Assembly (NCBI GenBank): GCA_036365145.1
Contig: JAEOAD010000897.1
Location: 24,822 to 88,821, forward strand
Origin: Orientallactaga sibirica
Lineage: Eukaryota > Chordata > Mammalia > Rodentia > Dipodidae
Reading direction: 5' to 3'
Length of the DNA: 64,000 nucleotides
The translations under genes were made by a program, and so were the position numbers. A model generated the notes under the pieces. The model had not been told where the DNA came from. It ran no database searches and saw only the letters and a program-made list of their open reading frames with translations. Of this stretch, positions 44,034 through 55,600 are shown piece after piece. The first letter of the stretch is position 1, and each line of letters starts with the position of its first letter.

Positions 44034-45454
44034 GTGCGAAACATCTGATGTTGGACATTGATGGTGTCCTGTATGTAGTTCATTTGTTTTTCACTTAGTC
44101 ACTGAAAATAGAAAAACTCTTTACAAATGTTTGCATGTACTTTGTTTCTCATGGGATCTTCATAAGCCTGGAGCAGAGTTCTAGAAACATGCATAGGGTT
44201 TCTTATCATTGTAGGCCCAGCATAAGGATAAATTATACAAAATTTAATATGATCATACCCCCGTGAGACTTGAAGAATTGGTACTATAAAATGCCTTGAA
44301 TTATCACTTGAATTCATTTAGACTTCCAAAGATTGCATTTATATATTTGCTTTGAAAATACAGGGTGAAAATGTCTGAAAGAAATGAATATTAAGATAAT
44401 ATCATATTAAAATTTACAAAAATAAGAGACTTAATTTCAAATGTGTTCCATTATCATAGCCAATCCAGAAAAGAGTTCCGATTTTGATAAGCTTTGCCAG
44501 AAAAATCCTGATTCAGTGGAATGTGAGGATACAGTATTTGAGAAACATCAAAAGCAAGAGCCTTCTGCAGGAATATTTGAAGATATGAGGTTAGATGTGC
44601 AAAAAAATCTTTTCCTGTTCTATGTCATTCAAACATGTTTCAGGTGGTGTATACCTATATTTCCAGCACTGGAGTGATGGAAATAATAATATCAGGAATA
44701 TCTCAACTACGTAGCTATCTTGAGACAAGCGTGGGATACTTGACTCTGTCTCAGAAATAGAAAGAAAGAAAAAGTTCTTCACTTGGCTAACAATTAATAT
44801 ATGTAGATGATTTCACACATGATACTTCTTCCAAACCAAGTATTACATATTATAAACAACTAAAATAGGGGTCAGAGAGATTGACACGTACCTGCAAAGC
44901 CAAAAGACCTAAGTTCCATTCTCCAGTACCCATGTCAACGTGGATATACAAAGTGACACAGGTGTCAAATAATTTTACAGTGGGTAGAAGCCCTGGATGA
45001 TCCATTCTCATGCTCTCTGACCTCCATACATTCTTATGCTCTCTCTCAAATAAATAAAGAATTTTAAAATAATAACTAAATTTTTTATGCTGCTGGGTAT
45101 TAAACATTGGGCTTTGTCTATGCAGGCAACTGTTCTAACACAGAGTTACACACACAATCCTTTTTAAAATTGTTATTTAAAATTTATTTTTGGCTGGAGA
45201 GATGGCTTAGCTGTTAAGGTGCTTGCCTATGAAGCCTGGAGACCCATGTTGGACTATCCAGATCCCCTCTAAGCCAGATAGACAAAAGTGAGGCAAGTGC
45301 AAGGTCACACATGCCCACTCAGTGGCACAAGCATCTGGAGTTCGATTTCAATGGCTGAGGTCCTGGTGAGCAAATTTTCACTTGCTCGGTCTCTGTATCA
45401 CTCCCTTTCTCTCTCTAAAATAAAAAAAAAATTACTAAAGGCAGACAGACAGAC

Positions 45455-45485
<31 letters not shown>

Positions 45486-48400
45486 CACACAGAGAGAATG
45501 GACAATCCAGAGCCTCTAGATATTGCAAACTCTAGCCACATGCACAATCTTGTGCATCTTGCTTATGTGGGACCTGGAGAATCAAACCTGGGTCCTTAGG
45601 CATCACAGGCAAGTGCCTTAACCGCTAACCCATCTCTGCAGCCCCACGCTTAATCTTTATGTGAGTGAGAGAAAGAAAGAAATAGAGAAAGGGCACACCA
45701 GGGCCTCTTGTCACTACAAATGAACTGCAGTCACATGTGCCACTTTGTGCATCAAGCTTTATGTCAGTACTGGACAATCGAACTAGGGCCATAAAGCTTA
45801 ACAAGCAAGCATCTCTAACCACTGATTCATCTGTCAAGCACAAAGTTCAAGTTACTAGATTATTTTTTGGTAGCTTAAAACTTCAGCAATTTATTCTTTC
45901 ACAGCTTGGTAGGGCAGAATTCTAAAGCAATTGTAATATTAGTTTATTGCAGAGGCTTTGGGGGAGAATTTACTCTGTGTGTCCCAGCTCTATTGACTGC
46001 TGGCAATCATGGATGTTCCTTGGCTTGTAGAAGTGTCTCTGCTTTCTGATGCTTCTTCAGACATGGTCATCTTCCCTGTGAGTGTGCTTGCCTTGGTGAA
46101 CATCTGTACATGGACTTCTAATTTTTGCACTGCTATGGATCACACTCATCACCTGGATATGTGAAGCAAGCTTTCTACTACTAAGCTATTGTCTGAGGTA
46201 CATGTGACCTTCTGATGAAGACACTAGCTGTTGGATTTAGGAGCCATCAAAATCCAATGTGATTGGTTACTTCTGAAAGAAAATAACATTTACAAATATG
46301 GTCACTACTAGACAGATGCTAGCATTTCACTATATGGCCCAATTTAATAATGAAAAATGTCAGAATTCTCTCAAGTAAAACCTGGATTTAGAGCAATAGT
46401 TTCAAAATCCTGGTGCCTTTTGTGTAGAAATGACAGATAGATCCTAAGCTTTATGTGAGATTTAATGATCCCAGAATTGCCAATATAATCTTGAAAAATA
46501 AGACCAAAGTTGAATATCCCATGTATCCCTCTTTCCAGAACTTACTGTAAAATTCTAATAATCACAATGTATTAGTGTCATAACACTAGACAGGCAGACT
46601 GATGGACAATAGAGTCGAGAAATAAGCCCTTGCAATACCTACCTGAAAATATCACAACAAAACAATACAGATGAGAAGCTTAAAGTTAGATAAAGTTAGA
46701 TCTTATATGTCTAGAGGCTAGAAGTCAGACAATGTTAGATTTGGTTTCTGGTGAGTCCTTTCTTACTGGCATGTTGATAGTCTTCTCACTCTGTCCTCAC
46801 ACATAGCCTTCCCGTGTTTGTGATTAGAAAATCATAAAAAAAAATGGCCTGGAGGAATGGTTCAGTGGTTAAGGCATTTGCCTATAAATACAAAGGACCT
46901 AGGAACCACATAATCCAGATATACAAGGTGGTGCATGTGTTTGGAGTTCATTTGCAGCAGCTGAAGGCTCTGGCATGCCCATTCTCTCTATCTGCCTTTC
47001 TCTTTCTTGTAAATAAATAAAATAATAAATTTATTAAAAATAAAAAGAAAATCATCTCTGCTATCAGTCCTACAAAGACATCAGTCCTGTCTGATTAGGG
47101 TCTTACCCATATTTCCTTATTTAACCTTTGGTCACCTTCCTCTTCAGCCTGTCTTTAAATAGTTATTTTGAAGGTTTCAGGATGTCCATTGCATGGGAGC
47201 ACAGTTCTGTTTTGAATACTCAAGAAAAGATACTTCTTATGGAAATAAATATCAAAACAATAATGAGATATTATTTCACACACTGGGATGTTATTAGGGA
47301 AGTAAAGATAAAATTCACAATGCAATAATAGAGCATATCCTACAGAGACAATGTGAGACAAATTTTGTTGAAGGTGTGGAGAAATTGGAGGTATCATGAA
47401 ATTGCTGGCCACACTGACAAATGGGGATGCCACTCTGGCAAGCAGTTTGGTAGTTTCTCAAAGTGTTCAGTTACCATATGAACCAGAAATTCCACTTGGG
47501 TATACACATCCAATGGAAATGAGAACTTGTAACCTCATCAAGAGGTTTGTTGAAGCATTCTTCATAGGAGCCAAAAAGCAGAAACAACTCAGATTCCTAT
47601 CAGCAAATGAATGTGTCATCAAAGTGTGACATTTCCCTACAATAGAATTTTATTTGGTCATCAAAAGACATCAAAAGAGGACTTATAGATGATGCAAGTA
47701 AATGAATCTTGAAAGTATTTTGCTCAGGGATGGAAGTCAACTAGAAAAGGTTATATTGTTGTAATTTTATTTATATAAAATATTCACAATAGACAGATAT
47801 ATACTGAAAGATTATTGGTGTTTGTGTAGGAAGTAGAGAGAACAGCTGATTACAAACTGAGTTTGAAAGGCTATGCAGTATGTTCATGAGGAGGTGAAAA
47901 CGAAATTAGTTAGTAGTGATTGTTGTACATTTCTGTTAATATACCAAAATCAACTGCATTGTACATGAAATGAGTGAATGTTACTGAACTTGAATAGTGC
48001 CTCGGTAAAATTCTTATTTAAAAAGGGAAAACCTTAGGGATACAATGGAAGTTGTGATTACCATGTACTTACTAATATAATTTCTTTACAGAGCTGAAAT
48101 ACAGGCTACTAATGGATAAATTTGAAGATATGTTTTTGAAGAAATTTGTATTAAAGGAAAATTGTTTAAATTCATATAGTAATATGTATGATCAGAAATG
48201 GTATTGCACTATATGGCTTTATTTAATGGTTGGATCTGATTTCTATGATTTTACATAAATATTTAACATCACAAAATTCCCTACATAACCTCACCTGTGA
48301 AATTAATAGGAAAATGATACTTTCATATGTGTAAATGTCACAGAATTATATAACAAAATATGATAGGAAAACTTTTTGGGGGGAGAGAGACACAGAGAGA

Positions 48401-49596
48401 CATATAGAGAGAGGGAGAGGGGGACAGATAGAAAATGGGCATGCCAGCAGCCTCTCAGCCACTGTGAATGAACTCCAGATGCATGTGCCCCCTTGTGGGC
48501 AAGTGCGGCATTGCGCCCTTGCGTCGCTTTGCATCTGGCTAAATGTGGGACCTGGAGATTGGAACCTGCATTCTTAGGCTTAGCAGGCAGGTGCCTTAAC
48601 CGCTAAGCCATCTCTCCAGCCCGGGAAAACTTTTTATACATTGTGTCCACAGACTAATTAACACATGAACAAGTATATGTGTCTGGTTCTCATTTATTTT
48701 GTCTTACCTTTTTATTGTTCACACTTTCACATATACATATAATATAACTTGATCCTATTCACCTCCCCATTACCACTCTTACTCCCCACATACCCGTGTC
48801 CCAACTACTCGCTTTCCTAATGTCATGTCAGTTTAGAGTGCGGACGGGAGTTTATAGGATTAAATTAGGCTTTCTTGCTTGAGCATAGCCGGGAGCATGG
48901 CAACTTACCCATGGTTACACGTCCAAAGAATGTGACTCTCTCCACCCTCCCTCCAGAATCCATTAACTGCCAATGCCTACTCAGTGAGGAGTGGTACCTT
49001 GTGAGCCTCTCCTTGATCCACGATGGAATAACAAAGTGATCAGTCTCGTGCAGGAAATGACAGGTGCTGTGTGTTCATGACTTTAATAGCCATGCAGCAA
49101 ACAGAAGCCAGCATTCCTTAGCACTTCTCGTCACATGGCAGCTCTTACATTCTTTCAGCAACCTCTTGTACAAAGTTAACCGAGCCTTGGTATTGGGATT
49201 GTTTGATGACCTGTTTAGGGTTGAGCACACAATAGTAACTTCTGCTTAACACTGTCACCAGCTATACATCTCTGCATTAAGTCTGCCTGCCCATTGCAAA
49301 AATAAACTTCTGTGATCAAGGCTGACCTCAGCACTAATCTATTGGTACAAACACAGACATTTAGGAGGCAGTTTGACAAGCTGCCCATTAAATAGTAAGA
49401 ATTTTTGAACATCTGTACTTACTGGTAAAAGTGCCCTTTAAAAAGCTCAATGAAGCCAGGTGTGGTGGCACACACCTTTAATCCCAGCACTCGGGAGGCA
49501 GAAGTAGGAGGATTGCTGTGAGTTTGAGGCCACCCTAAGACTACATAGTGAATTCCAGATCATCCTGGGCTGGAGTGAGACCCTACCTCGAAAAAC

Positions 49597-49636
<40 letters not shown>

Positions 49637-52600
49637 CAGTGAAAATACTTTGACATGTTCCAAATTAATTTTTTACTTACATAAACTAAGATTTTCCCTA
49701 ACTTCTTTGTTTTAACAATGGACTTCCAAACTGTTTTTATTTTTTTATTTATTTATTTATGAGAGAAAGAAGGAGAGAATGGGAGTTCCAGGGCCTCCAG
49801 CCACTGGAAACGAACTCCAGATGCATGTACCACCTTATGCATCTGGCTTATGTGTGTCCTGGGGAATGACTTTGCAGGCCAGTGCCTTACCTGCTAAGTC
49901 ATCTCTCCAGACCAACTGGGTAAATAGAATATTTTGTGTACTTTATAAAATTTATTATAAAATAATTCAGCTGAATTTACCTTTCCATTGGAGAATATTT
50001 TATAAGTTTTGAAATAGTTGTCCATTATTCTAGATTTTCCTCATGAAGAAATTAAGATGTTTCATGATGGTTTTTCTGAGGGTTCTTGTTTTTCAGATCT
50101 CTCTCTCTCTGCCTTCTGGCAATCCTCTTAACTCTGCCTCCCAAGTGTTTGTATTAAAGGTGTGTGCCACCATGCCCGGCATCAGTTCTTTATTTTTAAA
50201 TCATCAATGAATTTAAAACTTATCTTCACTTACAAAATTCAGAGTTAGGATCAAGTGAGGTATTTCTTATTCAAAATCCTTAGGACCAGATCATAGCCTC
50301 CATTGCACACCTAGTCTGATAATCTAAACTTTGTGGTGCTCCTAAATATCAAAAATTTGGTCCACGATGTTAATGCTATCTTAATGTCACTGATATTCTT
50401 AAATAAACTTTTGTCATACTAAATTTTACTTGAATATGTGGTTACAACTGAATTTTCTTCAACGTAAAATTGAAAGAGTATTTGTTTTCAATGTAGCTGA
50501 CATAAACAAGACTGTCCTTGCCCAAAGAAGAAGAATAGAAACGTTTATCAATCCTTTTTCTGAAAGGAGTATCCAGAAAACAGAGCAACTTTGGACGTCC
50601 AAACAAGACCAAATGTAGGACTGTTAGCTTCAGGCTCTTGATCATTTCATTTCTTAGCATATATTGGCACAGTTTTAAAATTTGTATCACCTCCTGTCTA
50701 TTGGAGTCTCTAGTGAAATGTTGGGTTTGATTGTACTGTAAGCAACTACTCCTATACCTTCTTTCCTTCATTCAATCACGTATAGTTTTTTTGAGTTAGT
50801 GGAGATTAATTTATGGTCTTTTCAAATATTTGTAGGGGTTACTATTCAAAGGAAAGATATGCTCATTTTAGAACTATACTATTTGAGAAATGATGGCTGT
50901 CCTAGAAATGTGAATGGTATGATAGTTAACTACATGGACAATGTACAAAAGGGTCAATTTGATATCATAAGTAGGTTGTACACTTACCTGACAACTATTT
51001 ATTTGTAATAATGTCTTGACTGTGTCAAAACTGAGAAAATTTATCCAAATATTTCTATTTAACAATTTTTTTAAAAAAATTTAAATTATTTTATTTATTT
51101 TTGGAGAGAGACACAGAGAGAGACAGAGAGGGAGAGGGAGACAGATAGAGATGGGCACACCAGCAGTCTCTCAGCTGCTGTGAACGAAATCCAGATGCAT
51201 GGGCCCCCTTGTGGGCAAGTGCGGCATTTCGCCCTTGTGTCACCTTGCATCTGGCTAAACGTGAGACCTGGAGATTGGAACCGGGTTCTTAGGCTTAGCA
51301 GGCAGGCGCCTTAACCGCTAAGCCATCTCTCCAGCCCTATTTAACAATTTTTAATGTATATTGTTCAGAACCTATATTCAGTGGAAAATCTGAAAAAATT
51401 TCCTGGGAGATAGTATGGATTTTTTTTCCTGAAAGATGGCATATATGTTTAAAATCCCTCAGTTTCCATATGGCAAATCATATGTGCAGACATTTCTGTC
51501 TGTCTATGGTAGAAATACTTCTAGTAAGTACATATTTAATTTTACTTCCTGGATTCCTATCAAAATATTAAAATGCTAAGATTTCCTTCCTCTTCTTTAT
51601 ATAAGAATGTCAATTCAATATTGACTTGAATAGTCTTCATATCAGTATAAAAAGTGGTACCATCTGTTATTGTTTTACAGGAAGAAGTATAATGAGGAGT
51701 ATTCTCAGAAGTTTAAAGATATCTGTCAGCAGTGGGAGTTGGATATGCAGCAGTTCGGTGAAGTTGAAGAAAATCTAATTGTTGGTATCACAGTGCGTTT
51801 ATAATCCGTCTGTTGTAGCTCAGCCTCATGTCATCTCAAGTAGAAATAGAGAAGTTAGACTTGAATTAGGCTCATGGAACTAAGCCAGGCCTCATTACCC
51901 ATTCTTAGTAATGTTTTCTAGGCCTGCTGGACCATAAACCAAAGCAGTGTAGATACATATTATACATATAAAAACCATTGGACTTCTTGCTTGTATGAGT
52001 TGGGATTCTTGCAGTTTTAAACAATAGAAACTGTTGGAAGGATACAAGAAGACTTGTACATTTAAACAAAATAAGAATAGGTTAGCTTTAGACACACTTG
52101 AATGGCGACAAGGAAGGGTTACTTATGTAATGTATTCTGGAATCTGTTGCTAGTTCTTAGTGGGCTTACTCAATGTAGCAAGTTGCTTCTTTCAAATCTT
52201 TGGTTCCCTGCAGCTCTACTAACTACCACTCACTGAGATAAACTCCACAGCTCTGCCAAAAAAACTTATATGGAGAAGAATCACCATTTATACCTTTTGC
52301 CAATTCCAGAATCAATTGTTGAAGTCAACCACTGCAGAAAAAACCATGTTTAATTTTGTTCCTTTTGTTTTGTTTTATTATGTTTGTGTTTGTTTTTAGT
52401 TTGCATCTCTCTCGCTCTCCCTCTCTGTTAAAAATCAGGTGGTTATTGTTAGTAGAATTTATACCAGGGTCATCTGTTTGGTTTCATTGACCCATGTGTT
52501 TGTTTTTGTGTCAGTACCATGCTGGTTTTATTTTTATGGCTTGGTTGTATAAAGTATGTTACTTTTTTTTTGAGTTTTTGAGTAGGGACTTACTGTAGCT

Positions 52601-55600
52601 CAGGCTGACCTGTAACTCACTCTGGTGTCCCATCCTGTCCTTGAATTCTCAGTGATCTTCCTACGTCTGCTTCCCAAGTGCTAGGACTAAACGTGTACAT
52701 AACCCTACCTAGCTTGTTTGTGTATCTTGAAATCAGGTATGGTAAGTGTGATCACCAATAGCATTCTTATGCTGAATCCATTTTTGGCTACTTGAGGTCT
52801 TTTGATCATCCGTATGAAGTGTGAGAGCTTTTTTTTTTTTTTATTTGAGAGAGAGACGACAGAAAGAGAGAGAGAATTGTTGCACCATGGCTTTCATCCA
52901 CTGCAAAAAAAACTCCAGATGCATGTGCCCTCATGTGTGCATGTGCAGCATTGCCTATTTGTGTCACTGTGCGTCTGGCTTATGTGGGACCTGAGATTCA
53001 AACTTGAGTTCTTAGGTTTCACAGACAAGTGCCTTAACTGACAAGACATCTCTCTAGCCCTAGTTTTTGTTTATTTCAGTGAATAATGTTGCTTGGATTA
53101 TTTAAGTGTATTATCTGTACCTTCTTGGTTTCCTTTTCTTGTCCATAATTATCAAACTATTTATGAAATATATGATATGTTGCTCATATTAAATAATACT
53201 TTAGTTGGTAGATTGGGGCAGTTTTGGAAAAATTCCATTGGAGATGAACAGGAACCCCTTTCCAAGAAGATACTGAAGTAGCTCTTGATATTAGCCTGGA
53301 GTTCAAGAAAGAGCTATGGGATAAATATACAAAGTTGAGAATTCTCAGCAAACAGGCCATTTCTCAACCATGAATCCTGGATGAAATCAGTAAGGGAGGT
53401 GTGGAAAATGAAAATGAGAAGTCTAAAGACAGACTCCTGTAGTACTTCACTAGAGGGCTAGGACAGGAGTCGAGCAAGAAAAAGAATCAGAACAAGTAGC
53501 GTCATATGTAGAAAAATAAATGACTGCGTAGAGGAAACCTTTTTTAAAAACAAAAAGTTTTAGTACAGTGTAACACTCTAGCTGTGAGGGTCTTAAAGAG
53601 TAAAGGTCATTGATTGGGCCATGTGCTGCTTATAGTGCAAGTAGGTGAATTTTTTGTCCTTGTCAGGTTATTGGTCTCCTGACTGAGAATGAGTTGGGTG
53701 AAAAAATGAGTAAAAATCTGGTTAGAATGAGATGAGACAGAATAGGAGAGAAAACACCAAGGTAACCCAAGGTGAAAAGTAATAAAGTGTTTTATTTTAC
53801 TTTCAAAATAAGAAAAATAGCTATTTTTGTGTACTGACAGGAGTACTGTATAGGGATAGATTCAGTTATCTACTTTCTCCATGGTCCTTGAGATTGGAGC
53901 ATGGATTTGCCATAAGCTGGGCAAATGCTCTACCACTGAGCTTTATCCCTCAGCCCATTTTTACTTTTTATTTTGAGACGAACTCTCACTACAAATTTGA
54001 AAAGGCTGGCATTGCACTTGTTCTATCACCACATCAAGATATGGTGCCCTGGCATTCCTCTCTCGCCTTCACAATGGTTTAATGCATCCTATAGAAATAC
54101 AGGTCTGTGCCAACTGGACTGGTTGGAGGGTCAAATATAAAGTAACAGAAAAAGTGGGATAACTGCTGAATTCTTGAGAGGGGATATGTGAAGAAACAGG
54201 AGTTCAGGAAGAACATGCATAGTCTGTCCTTATCTGCTTCAGAGAAAGTAGAACAAAGACAGCTGTAGGTGGATGTTACATATGATCATGGCACCTTTCT
54301 ATTGCATGTTATTAGATAAAACACAAATGGCTTGAAACTTAGTTTTAATTATTGTTAACCAAAATATTTAATGGATTAATTTAAAATTTTATTTTTAAGC
54401 TTGAGAAGGAAGTTTGTTTTTTTTGCCAATTTTAAACTTTTATGGCTAGGGATGTAGCTTAGTGTTAGAGGTTTTGATTATTATGAATGAAGCCAATTAG
54501 AACAAAGAGAACCATTTACCAAGTTTTTAAGTACTTTTTTTCTATTATCTTTGTAGAATGGTTTTGAAAAAGACCAACAGCTTTTGAAACAATTTAGGAC
54601 TGTACAGAAGAAAAGACTGATGACAATGAAGCAGTTGTTTACACAGCACAAGAAGGTATGTTGTCCACAGACACATAAAACTTTCTCAGACTGAAGAGAT
54701 GGCTTAGCAGTTAATGCACTTGCCTGCAAAGCCTCAGGACATGGGTTTGATTCCCCAGTACCCATGTAAAGCCAGATGCACAAGGCAGCTCAAGTGTCTG
54801 GAGTTGGGTGGCAGTGGCTAGAGTCCCTGGAGTGATCCTTCTCTTCTCTTTTTTCTGTTCTCTTTCTTCTCAAATAAATCAATAGGTAAAATATTGAAAA
54901 AACATTCTCATAAAATATAGCACACATATTTGTTCTTTGCAATTTTATGGGAGAAATACTTAGCTTGTAGATTTCAATTATTTAACTATATTCCAGTTTG
55001 AATTTTTGTTTCTTGGTGAAGTGAAAGCCATATATGTAGGATGATAATATCTTTGGGGATTATTCAAGACAAGAAGTATAAAATTTGAATTTCAACTAGA
55101 AATGTAAATACTATGCATTGTGTTCATTGCTGACTGAAAGAACAATTCATTATTCTCTGTGCCACTGGTAATCACAAGCCTGTGCATCATTTCTACATTA
55201 TCTTCTCTCTTGAATCCCCAGTGTTTGTTCAATAGAAAGGATCCTATTGAAACTGTTAAGTATTTCTTTTGTTTCTAAATCTATTACATAGCTGAATTCT
55301 GACACTTTGGGTTTTAGAATTATTACCATGACCAAACCTCACTTGAATGACTATTTGTAATAATAAGATAGAGCCATAATGGACATATAGTTGAAGAATA
55401 AATGCTTGTTGAGTGAGAATTATCAACATATATTTGCATATTAGCAAACTTGAGTCAAAACAGTGAACAGATTTAAAGTGTTTGTAAAGAAATGTCAGAT
55501 AATTTTTACACACTATGATTTTAAGAGCTTCCAGTAGAGAACGTGTTGGCTTTCTGTAATGTTCCCTATGAACAATTTTTCATTGATATGAAAGTTTGAT

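Larger units (their letters stand above)
52430..53090 (-). mobile_element. Ancient L1 fragment interrupted by two SINEs
   Basis: The GTGTCAGTACCATGCTGGTT and TGAAATCAGGTATGGTAAGT blocks are reverse ancient L1 3' sequence. A minus-strand B1 (52560-52712) and a minus-strand tRNA-SINE (52830-53062) are inserted in it. Confidence 0.65.

Noticed and set aside
45457..45480. Regular repeats that could suggest a CRISPR array
   Set aside because: A simple GA microsatellite in a SINE. The genome is mammalian and there is no repeat-spacer pattern.
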